Below, in pieces: positions 44,101-56,100 of a stretch of DNA of 64,000 nucleotides. Position 1 is the stretch's first letter. The number at the start of each line of letters is the position of its first letter. A program made the position numbers and the translations under genes. The notes beneath the pieces are model-generated. The model saw only the letters and a program-made list of their open reading frames with translations. It was not told the DNA's origin and did no database searches. This stretch comes from Phoenix dactylifera (lineage: Eukaryota; Streptophyta; Magnoliopsida; Arecales; Arecaceae). Location: contig NC_052399.1 in the NCBI RefSeq assembly GCF_009389715.1, positions 24,437,146 through 24,501,145 of the forward strand, given 5' to 3'.

Positions 44101-47100
44101 GCCCCTCTTTGCTTGGTTACGATGGGAGGATGGATGCCGTCGCCCTCCTGACCGAGTCAACTGGGTAGCATGGTGGCCTCGTCTAAGCAATTCTCGATCA
44201 TATCTCTGAGAGGATGTCTCGGACAAGTAGTCATATGATAACCGGTTCTTCAGGGACCTCTGTGGCTATGGTTAATCAGCTGGAAGGATGCATGGAATGT
44301 TGCAATCTGTCCATTGCGCTATATCCACCCTAGCCTCGCTGGTGACGAAACTGGCCGGTCGTGGAGGTGATCTTGGCTCATCAAGCTCCGGCTCCTGCTG
44401 GCCCACAAGCTATTCGATCATAGGATCATCCTCATTGTCAACGAAAACGTTGTGGATCGGATCCGTATACTTCAACTTCACTTTCTTCTGAATGCATTTC
44501 AACCTCAACCTCAGATTGTAATGAACATATACAAGGTTGTTGAGGCGCTTCTATGTCAGACTGTTTCTCTGCTCGCTGTGGATGAGGATAAAGGTGGACC
44601 AATTGCATCACAACAACTCGAGAAGATCTGGAAGAGTATCTGAATAGCTAGCCGCTTAAAATTTTTGTCGGACATACCAAAATGAACCCACCATTGTTTT
44701 TTACTGTGCTGAGCAACTATTTGCTTTTTCTTCATGCCCCTTTTTGCTTGGCTACGCTGGGAGGATGGATGTCGTCGCCCTCCTGACTGAGTCAACTGGG
44801 TAGCATGGTGGCCTCGTTTAAGCAACTCTTGATCATATCTCTGAGAGGATGTCTCAGACAAGAAGGCATGTGATAACCGGCTCTCTAGTGACCCTTGTGG
44901 CTGTGGCTGATCAGCTGGAAGGATGCATAGAATGTTGCAATCTGTCCATTGCCCTACATCTCCTAGTCTTGCTGATTACGAAACTGGCTATTCGTGGAGG
45001 CGATCGGGCTCATAAAGCTTTGGCTCCTGCTGGCCCACAAGTCATTTGATCATAGGATCATCCTCATTGTCAACGAAAGTATTGTTGATCAGATCCGTGT
45101 ACTTCAGCTCCACTTCCTTATGAAAGTACTTTAGCCTCAACATCAGATTATAGTCAATATATACAAGGTCATTGAGGCGCTTTTGTGTCAGACGGTTTCT
45201 CTGCTCTCTGTGGATGAGGGTAAAAGTGGACCAATTGCACCACAACCACTTGAGAAGATCTGGGAGAATATCTCGATCAAGGTATACTAAACTAGCCCGT
45301 ATCAGCCGGTTTAGCTCGTACCGGCCGGTTCAACCCGTACCGAACTGGTGCCGACTGGTCCGATTCGGCCACAGAAAATATTTTCGGCCCCTATGGGGCC
45401 GAAATCGACTGGTACAAGGCCAAATTGGACGGAACCAGACCGATTTCGTCCGGTTCGGCTAGGACTCTGTGCGAACCGGCACCGAGTTTGGTTTTCACAG
45501 CGCGGTGCGCTGGGGCGCGGGCGGCATACTGTGGCTTTTAATGCCATTGCAGCTACAGTGGCATTAAATGCCACAGTACTGTAGCTGTGGCATTAAATGC
45601 CACAGTACTGTAGCTGTGGCATTTAATGCCACATTACTATAGCTGTGGCATTAAATGCCACAGCCGAGCATGCTCGCCATGCGCGTGCGCTCGCTGTGGC
45701 CGGTTCGGTACCGATGCTGACCAGTACGCCAACCGGTACCGGTTCGGTGATCCTTGATTTGCATAGCTAACTGCTTAAGATTTTTAGCTGACATACCAAA
45801 ATTAATCCACCATTCCGCTACAAAAATATTGAATAAAATTACATAACAAGATAGTATCATATTAATAATCATTTAACATCACGTAATAGTTATCGTTGAT
45901 ATGTAATATACCAGAATTTATACTTTTCGTACATATGACAGCTGCCGAGACTTCGAAGCTGTTAGTGCCCTCTTTAAATATTTTTGTTTATGAAAAAGAA
46001 CTATGTTGCAATATGTTAATTATTGAAGAAACGAGTTAACTTACGCATGTCACTCAAAGTTAACTTACCTCTTCTAGATCTAGAGCTACGATTTCTGGAT
46101 CAGGTTTCATCTTGTAAATCACATGATGCAGAGCGGCCCGAAGTTTGCCGTCCATTTCGAATCTAGGTATTGTGTACTGGAACCTTGGGTTTAGATAGTA
46201 AGCTGCAAAAGTGCAAATAGAGTTCATAATTATTTTAGTAAAATTGTACAAGTACAAGGGCAGTCTAATTTTCAATGTTTTTGCTTACCTGCTTGATGCA
46301 AGTCCCAACTTATCAGGTAGTCTCATCGCCGCTCAATGATGTCGATTTACTCTTGGGCATGAATCAAATCTGCCTCCTTGATCCGAATCTTTGCCCTTTT
46401 CATCATATGATATAAGAAGCCCATCTAGGAGTACTTCTTGCTGTCCATAATCCGAAGCACTTTGTACAATGTTTTGATAGCCTTCACTATCTTTTCGGCC
46501 CGTAGCTATAATGTCTGTCTCATTGCCAAGTCCTCCACAATGGTTTTCTCAATGCCGACCCTCGTAAATTTGCTTTTTTGCCACTCGATACTGACAAACA
46601 TCAGACGTAGGGTTATTTTTTATCAAGAAGGCTATCAAGTGTAACGTAGTTTGTAGCAAATTATGTCATATCCGGTCTCAAGTTCTCTCTCCTTGCATAC
46701 GTTCTCATTAGGGATAGGATCTATATATGGTTATAAATATATTTGGTGATGGTTTGGGCTGTCTCCATTGTTTGCTACACCCTACAAATTTTCGCAATGT
46801 CCATCAACATAAGGTCAATATAATGTGCAGTACATAGGGTCTAGAAAATATATGGTTGCCCTCTATTAAGATCTCTTCGGCGGTCTTATCTTGTGGCCCA
46901 TTATCAGTGATGACCCGCACGACATTCTCCTTTTCTACTTGATCAATCACCTTGTTCATTAATCTAAGGATGTACATGGCATCGTGCACCTGATTGGAAG
47001 CATCAACTGACTTTTGGAAGAAAATCTTCGTATCGCAGCATGTCAAGAAGTTGATGCTTTGCTTGGTAGGACTGGTCCAACCATCACACATCACTGTTAG

Positions 47101-50100
47101 TCCATTTGTGGGCCATTTGGTCTGATATGAGGCAATTCATTTCTCTAGCTCCTTATTGTTGTCAAAAGCTCACCATAGATGTCCTTCGGTCCTAGAAGAT
47201 CTACACCGAGACTAGTATCCTGTATGAAGGAAATGACAGGCCTATAGTACGTGTTGTCTGTTGCATTCACTAGGATGTGGCTGAAGTTGAGCCATGATCC
47301 AATAGCTCACCACATATTCTTCTTTTTATCCTTCTTTAGTATGGTGTCAATCCTCTGCTGCTTCGAATCTTTGCTGGAGAAAGCATGTAGATCTAAATCA
47401 TAGATGGTGGCTCCTGCTGGAATATCTCTGGAGGACTTCTTTCTGCTACCAAAAGCCTCCAACATAAATAAAATGCAGCCACCGCCTCTACTGACGGCCT
47501 CTCTAGCTGAGGAGGCATTCTTGAACTTTGAATTTGCCCTGCTAGTTGCAGAACCAGAGATCGAGTCATAGTTTGAGGGCCCAAATCGAGCCCTATGCCT
47601 GGCCACTACATCCTGTTGCTACTGATTATTCAGGTTTGCCTAATGGCAGTATGGATCTGTCTCCTCCTCACCTGAAGCAGACGCTTCTTCTAACTCCCTA
47701 AAGTCATATGAAGATGGCTTTGCCGCTCCGCAGTCCACCTCCGTCTTCTTGGTAACCCTCTCATTTGCTGCTCTGAAATTAATGAAATGCTTCTTCATCG
47801 GCTGCCAGACCTCCTATGAGCATTTTCGGCACATAGATACTTTAGGATAACCACTAGCTAGGTGCTGCTTCAACTTGGTTACTCCTTTCTTGAGCTCTGT
47901 GCTGCAATAGTTGTACTTCTAATGGTGCCGATTCAAGAGCATTTATCTATGATCCCAATAATGTTGCACTCTGGGTCATTTTTCCTCGATGGTTTTATTT
48001 CTGCAGGTTTATCGAGCACGTCAGTTTATTAATTATTTAAAAATAGTAAAGTTTCGTTGCGATAAAAAAATATTTTCTACTTCAGAAAATGCTTCCGACT
48101 TATCTAATACATGGTACTAGTTTTTCATGTTTGTTGAATTATTTATATATTTTTAATAGTTTTTAAATTTAAAAATATGTTTAAATATCATAAATTCAGA
48201 AAATATGTTTTTTACTTCAGAAAATACTTCTGAATTATGTAATACATACTACTAATTGTTCATAATTTTTTTGTATTAATTATATATTTTAATTATTTTT
48301 TAAATTTAAAAATAATTTATAAATATAAATATTTTAAAAAATTAATTTGAGCTTAGATACATGTAGAACCATACCATGGATGCTACATATTTTTTTTTAA
48401 GCCTGTAGGCGTGCATCAAAAGCTACTTATTTTTTAATTTTTTAAAAAAATTTAGGCCTAGGCCACTATGCGCATAATCGTGTCAAAACTTGAACAAATA
48501 GACACCAAATTTAGCTAGAGAGTAGTTTGCATACCCCTAAATAAGCTTATAATTTATAGTTATTTTTTGAAATTTATTTTATTTTTTTAATTTTTAATCA
48601 TTTTTTTAATTTAAAAATTATATATAATTGAAAAATTAAAGATTTGTAGAGGGCTTGTGTAGATCCTCTATAGATCTACAACATATCGTAAAATTATGCC
48701 AAAATTTTAATTTTGGCACGACCTTTCCTTATTTTGGAATTTTTTTAACATTTTTCGGCATTGAAAAAAAGGAGGTATGAGGTAGGGGATGGGAAACATA
48801 CCTCGTTTTGGATTAAATCCTCCTCGAATCATTGAAATCAACACGTTTTTTGGCTCGGGGGGGGGGGTTGAAACAATCGTGAATGAAGGCCTGAGAAGGC
48901 TTTCGGGTTGAAACAATTGTGAATGAAGGCCTGAGAAGGCTTTCGGGTTGAAACAATCGTGAATGAAGGCCTGAGAAGGCTTGGAAAGCCTTCTTAGGCC
49001 TTTCTGCTACTTAAAAAGAGAGAGGGAAGGGGGAACCGGTTTCGCTCGGGACCGCTTCGCACCAGTTTCGCTCGGAACCATCCGGTTCGGACCATTTTCG
49101 CTCGGAACCATCCGGTTCGGATCGGTTCCGAGCAGTTCGAGGCCGGTACCGATCTCCACAGTCAAATCGGTCTAGTCTTGCGCCGGTTTGGCTCGGCGAT
49201 TCGAGTCGGTTCGGTAGACATTGGTCTCGAGCCATTTCCCATCCCAAGTTTCAAGATGGGGAGGGATGGCATCACATCCCATTCCAGGAAAAACTAGGAT
49301 GGCCTCGTCCACCATGGGATTTGAATCATTGGGCATATGTCTGTCGGATACTAAAAATTGTTCATTATTGTTGAAAGTTGTGTAGCATTTTTACGGTCCT
49401 TTTGTGGTGGGAAAAACCCTTCCATGAATACTTCAACATGCTGAATGTGTTAGACAGCTAGAGAAAAGACAAATCTCTGCAAGTGCCTTCTTGATGTACG
49501 GGCTAATTGTCTCTTTACGTCTACGCCCATGATCATGGGAGTATCCTTAAGAAAAATGCATGCTACAAGCACATAAACAAAAATGCGATGGTTTGCTACT
49601 AAATAGATTGGTTTATCTGTTGAACACCACTAGCAGAAGTATCCATTATATAATACGTATTCTTTTAATGATTTTGGAATTTTACCTCCCTATTGTTTAA
49701 CTGTATTTTATGGGGATTTTTCAGTGTATCAAATAGTTGCATGCATCTTTCTTCATCTAGCATTAAGGATATGTCTACTTTTTGAAGCTAAAAGCTGGGT
49801 TGCTTTCATGAAGTACAATGGGCGTACAATGTAGAAGATGATGAAGATTACATTGCTTTTCATCTGGGGATTGTATTGATGGTTCATGACAATTTTAGTT
49901 TATGGTAGGAGATTTAAGGGATTGCTTAAGTCTAATAAGGAACTGCTAGTTAGGATGAAGGAGATTTCCACCACAATGGAAAAATAATATATGTTACTGA
50001 CTTACTATATATAACGGAGGAAGTGGTTGCTCCTGCTGAATATGAGCTCCGATTGATGAAGAGGTCAGCTTCATTTTTGGGGTTCATAAAATTTAATGAT

Positions 50101-53100
50101 TTTACACTTTGATGGATGAAGTCAGCGTCTTATTCAGGATTCACAGATTTTGATGATTGAAAGGGCAGGCTAGTACACAAGGCTCCCACCATTGCACGGT
50201 TTGGAAAGGGTCAGATGTACGCAGCCTTATCCCTGCGTGTTTCCTGTTTCTGTGTTTCAAACCCCTGATCTCTAGGTCACAATGGAGCAGTTTATTATTG
50301 CGCCAATGTTCACCCTCTAATAACGTTACTATCTCTCATTCAATGTGAAAATAGAGGAAATAACTGTATTGCTAACTTACTACACTCAAGGGAAATAACT
50401 ATATTCTGAATACACCGCTGACTTGTACATGCTTGTTGCTCTGATCAACAAAAGTACTTAGATAACATTCAGACTTGAGACATGAACACCAAGAAATGTG
50501 CAAAATAAAGAACATAAAAGTGGGGAAATACATGTTCTAGACACAGTAATATTTTGTCACATCTGCTTTTTTATACAATTCTTATTGAATTTTGTTTATA
50601 TTGCTGGCATAGGATTTTGCTTATTCCATTCCTAAGGGGAGTCTTGATTGGGAAAGGGCTTTGCGCTGTCTAAGACATGCTCTTCGTACAACTCCATCAC
50701 CAGATTGGTGGAGGCGCGTGCTTCTAGTTGCCCCTTGTTATAAAACTCAGCAAGCATCAACTCCTGGTGCTGTTTTTTCTCCCGAGATGATTTGTGAGGC
50801 TGTTGTTGACAGAACGATAGAGCTACTAAAAATGACAAACTCAGGTATTGCTCATGCTTTGTTTCATCTCGCATGATTATTTTATATGATTGTTCCAGGA
50901 GCAAAATATACTACAAGACCCCGAGTAGATTCATTTCTATTCCCTTCATATTTAAAGCTTATTCATTGATGACCTTATTCTGTATTGATTAGGAAGTCAG
51001 CAAATTGTTTATCACATATTGCAGGCTCATGCACTTACAATCATAGTAGCAAGAAAAATATATGAGAAACAACAATGCATTATGCACACACATTATGAGG
51101 AATGTAAGGCACTAATGTTGGTGAAACTATTTTTCATCTTTTTTTGGAGTACACTTGTGTGTGAGTTTCACTATTGACTAAGTAGGATGTTATAATAATA
51201 CAGACTCCAGTTTTAGCTATTGTGTTTCTGTTGTACGCTCAAGGTTTTAAGTAGAACATTTTAAATCTTGGCACAACATGGTTATTGTGCTGGCACTTGG
51301 AAAACATCACCACTAAAAGATAAAAGGTCAGCACAGTGCATGAGGCTCTTGCCATTGCAGGGTACGCAGTCTTACCTCCACCTGTGGAGAGGCAGTTTCT
51401 GTGTTACGAATCCATGACCTCCAGGTAATGATAGAGCAACCTTACCATTGTGCCAAATCACCGCAAAAAGATAGTCCTATCAATAGATGCTTCAAAGACA
51501 GAAAACTATTCTAGTCAAAATAATCGTGAACAAAATTGCAATTGCTGATCTACTTCAGAATAATTTGAGTACACCACATAAATTGGAGTCAAACATAGAG
51601 TTGTATCTTTATATCTGCTGTTTTAGTTAGCAGTTTAAGTGGAACTAGAATCCTATTTCAGAATGTTTAGGTCATTTCTGATATTGGGAAGTTATTGAAA
51701 TGTTATAAAGTTCAATTGTCACCTAGAGTACCTTTAAAATCTCCTTTTTTATTTTATCTTGGTTGGTGGGGTTGCTAGGATCGTTGGGAGTATTCTCTGG
51801 ATTGAATTAGGTTCTTTCTATATAAAGCTTTATGGAAACATTTGTTTATTTTCTTTCTTCTTAGTTATCAGATATTTTTGTTTCCCTTTGTTATGGGGAA
51901 TCTCTTGTACTGAGTGTAACTACTGTTTGGCTTGCTAGTCTACGGTATGTTAGCTGCATCTGGTGTAGGATGCTTCATCAGTTAGGAATTACTTACAGTA
52001 ATGAGATTTTACTCTCATTTATAAAGATTCAAGTTGGTGACAAAAGTATTTATTAGTGGAGCAATTCCATAGTAAAATCACAACTGGATGTCAGAGAGGT
52101 GAAAGTCCCCTTTTAGTCTTATTATCTGCAATTATTATGGTTCTATCTGATTTTGGGTCGGATATTTTTGTGAAATCAAAAACAAGCTACTGTTTTTTGC
52201 AATTTCAGCAGAACATTAATTCATAAAGCCTTTCTGTTAAATATGTGGCATGAATTCGGTGGTCCATAGACCGTAATTAATTTAAGGGTGTTGAAAACTT
52301 GAAACTATTGTTATCAAAATGGAAACAACAGAACTAACATCCAATTAGTCTTGCAACTTGGGGATCCCAAACATGTTTAAAACCAAGGTACGCTGAATCG
52401 GTACGGGTAGGCATACCGGTCGCCTACCGGACTGGTTCGAGACCGGTTCATACTGGAACCGGTCTGGTACAAACCGGTCTCCTGCCTTATTTTTTTCGGT
52501 TCGCGCGCGGATAAAAGGTGGGTTAATGCCACTCTGTGGCAATTATGACCCGTGCGGGGCAGCGCGCCCGCTGCCCCGTGCGGATTAATGCCACTCTGTG
52601 GCAATTATGACCCGTGTGGGGCAGCGCGCCCGCTGCCCTGTGCGGATGAACTGGCTCACGCCCGTGCGGGCGTGCTGCCCCGCATGGGTTGGGGAACCTC
52701 ATGTGGGATGGTTCCTAGCGCGGGGAATCGCGCCCGCGTGCGATGGAAGGGCCACACGCTCTGACACCACAACGCGTGCGGCCCTTTCGAGCCACGCGCT
52801 TTGACACCACAGCGCGCATGCTGTGATTAAAAAAAAAGTACCGGTGCGAACCGGCCGGTACAGGCCGGTACGAGGTATGCATGCGTGCCTGTCGGTATCG
52901 GCCGGTACTGATCCGAAAATAGCTAGAACCGGTTCTCACGCTGTCCAGATATCGGTTCCAGGCCGGACCGGTCCGTACTGGGCTGAACCGGCCGGTACGG
53001 TTTGGTTCGGAAGACCATGTTTAAAACCATGAGAATAGATGTTTAAGTCCTATAGATACATTGTGATATGAATCTTCTCAATTATTCATTGCTGTTTCTG

Positions 53101-56100
53101 CTAAGCATCATTAGAAAGCTGCATACAGCTCCACATTAATCACTCCTATCCAGAAATCAACATAAAGATATTAATTAAGCAACCAATTTACAACGAAGCA
53201 CATTTTCAGTTATGCTAGGCTATGCTGGAACTGTATTGGTGTGTATTACTCTATATGATAGGTTGATGCACTGCAATAGAGACTAATACTGATTGATACT
53301 CGATCAGACTTATATATTTAACCCATAGAAGGTGTGAGCCATACTAATCAGGTTTGAGTTTGCAAATTGAACGATTCATTTTATTGAATATCATATTTGA
53401 ATGTTGTGTCTGCTAGAGCTGATATTATATGGATCTCGTTTTGACTCTTGCCTTGTACTAATTTTTTGATGAGTTTTGAACAAGAAAATGTATCGTTTGA
53501 AAAGAAGAAAGCAAACAAGTGAACATTATTTATTTTACCAATTTACTTAATCATGGGATCATAAACCATCTGAAAAATTTCTGCTGGTTGCTTTTTAACA
53601 TTGCTTTCTGTGTAGTTTCAAGTATATTGTTTCACATAACTCAAACTAGAAATAAAAATAGGCTCATAATGCATCTATTCTGATGTATAACCTAACTCAA
53701 ACTGCAGAGGAGAGTGCATTTCTGAAGCTCAGAGCCTCTTTGCTTCTGGGTTTCTACAGTCATCTGCATCCATTTTCTGCACTCTGGTAGCAAAAATAAA
53801 AGGGAACCTTATATACTTGTGTTATCACGGGTGGCATATATAGTACAGGTCTCCTTTTCCTTTTCCAAACATTTGTTTTAATTAAGACTATCATGTCTGC
53901 TTTAGAGATTTGACATCAGATTCTAAATTAAAAAAGGAAAAAAGAAGGGGAAAAAGGAAAAGGAATTATGGGGTAGATCTTTAGGCCATTTCAAATAGAA
54001 ATAAGTCTTTACAGGATAGATGAAAACGGATTTGAAACAGGAAAATGAAATATAAGCTTGTTTCACAAGATACCAGTCTGTATTGATATTAGCTGATGCA
54101 CAATGCTATAGGTTGACAGATGAAATTGATATATGCACTCCTTTATGGTGCTGATAATCTACTATGATGGTATGCAAACCAACAATTTAGTACCTGGATA
54201 AAGCTTATAGTAATATGCTGTACAACATTATATATCCAGTTGTCTTCTACCTTTTTTCTTTTGTATCAAGATCATATGTCATGCTTATAACTCAGATTTT
54301 TGTGGTTATTTTTCAGTGCTTATATTGATAACTAAACTGTTCTTCGTCTTACAACTTATCCATTTTTCCGAAGGCCCACAAAATGCAATAATGAACTTCT
54401 AGTGTGCTTGATATTATTGTTTGGTATAACCCACTGTGCTTTCAATGTTTTAAATTGCTTTTCCACAGGAAGCTCTATTATTTATTGCTTGATTTGATAT
54501 CCCATATTTACTTTTCTTTTGCTTGTTTGCATTTTTATTTTTTTTTCAATAGTCTAATCAGTTCGTATGAATTTGACACTAAACAAGTGATATTCGTGCT
54601 CTTAGCTTCACACAAGATGCCTTAAAAGACTGAAAAGGGGTCCAGGGAACTTTTAGCACCCGCTTCCCCTTCCAAAGTTCTAATTACTTCATCTGTTCTC
54701 GTTTGTGAGTTTTAAGTGACATGTTATATCATGTTTGGATATCAAGTCACAATCCTTAAAGGTATTTTATTGCATGTATAAACTTAGATCAAGGGCATTT
54801 TTGTCTTTCACTTGTGATTGGTGAATATCTACATATGATAATTTGTTCCAAGGGCTTTTAGCACCCACTTCCCCTTCCAAAGTTCTAATTACTTCATCTG
54901 TTCTTGTCTGTGAGTTTTAAGTGACAATGTTATATCATGTTTGGATATCAAGTCACAATCCTTAAAGGTATTTTATTGAATGTATAAACTTAGATCAAGG
55001 GCATTTTTGTTCCAAGGTACTGAACTGGATGGTATGAGGCGTATCGTTCCATACCAGTTTGGTACCGGTATGTGGTATTGTGGGCGTACCAAACTACCAA
55101 TACTCGCTATGTCGAACCGGCCTCCATACCGGGTGTATCAACATAGTAATAAGGTGATACTAGTACGGAGCCCAGTACCGAGACGGCGTACGTTGATATG
55201 TTCTTATGTCATTCATTGCATGCTTTGTTACCTATGCTGCATCATACATGCAGTTGAATTGATTATGCATCAAACAACTTGGATACTCATCAATTATTTG
55301 TTTGCTGCTTCTAGAGATTGCTGTAGAGTGCATTCTTCTAGCAATGAATTCAGCCAGCTATAATAAAGTTGCAAACATAGATGTAAGATTTTTTTTCTTC
55401 TGTTTAGAGACTGGTCAAAAATTTAACTATTACATAACCTTGTCAAATACCAGTTCTATTATATCCTTAAGTTACTTGGGAGATTTGGATGAGAAACATG
55501 TAAATTGAAATACCATAACAAATTTTCAGTGTCTTCTTTATACAATTTTTGGAGAATGAATATATAATTTATTCAAAACTATAGTTTCTACATATACTCT
55601 TATCGGAGTGTCTCCTTTTCTCCTCTTGAGGTGTCAAACGCTTGGATACATGTGGGAATCCAATTCTTGTATCTGTTTTCGTGCAACACTGGTTACATCA
55701 TTGTTGGTTATTCCCCTCTAAGTTAATGTTTTGTTGTAATTTCTCCTCCTGTCATGTTAGATACTTGGTGAATCATATAAACTGTGTTAGCCTCTTGCTG
55801 CAAATCCATATCAATGTACACTATGTATTTCTGGAGTACAATACTAGGAGTGATTTATTTAACACGTGTTAACATTGTATTGGATAAAATTAATTGATTT
55901 GTATAAAGTAATGATGCAGGCATATTTTGTTATCTGAACTATATTATCATTTAGGTTTTTTTCCTTTGTTTTAGTTGCATTTTGATTTTGCTTTTTGCTA
56001 TTTAGTTTTAAGCATGGTAGATGTGCATCTGTGTACTTATGGGAAGTGATGACCTGAATTAGAAGCCCTTAACTCTATTATTCTACACTCTTGTGCTAAC

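Larger units (their letters stand above)
43520..49223 (-). mobile_element. Decayed hAT transposon with transposase (minus strand)
   Basis: In element order from right: a CCGGTT-rich terminal zone ending at about 49223 (CAATGTCTACCGAACC), a three-copy 40-bp repeat, an AT-rich leader, then transposase pieces. BED-type zinc finger at about 47960-47780 (GVTKLKQHLASGYPKVSMCRKC), a linker, a DUF659 domain at 47094-46804 (MMCDGWTSPTKQSINFLTC ... VRVITDNGPQ), the AAYYLNPRFQY segment at 46275-46060 and the C-terminal dimerisation part at 45245-45042. Stops and frameshifts are common. The left end of the element was not located. The same family is present at 61464-64000 on the other strand. Confidence 0.82.

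Noticed and set aside
52372..53029. 14-bp direct repeat CATGTTTAAAACCA suggesting a retroposon
   Set aside because: The terminal inverted repeats CAAGGT/CATGGT place the borders so that the duplication is 8 bp (TTTAAAAC). The extra matching bases belong to the right end and a chance match at the left.
52552..53032. Frames of about 70 codons in GC-rich DNA
   Set aside because: They lie inside the 636-bp non-autonomous hAT element and reflect its CCGGTACC and CGCGCCCGC repeats.
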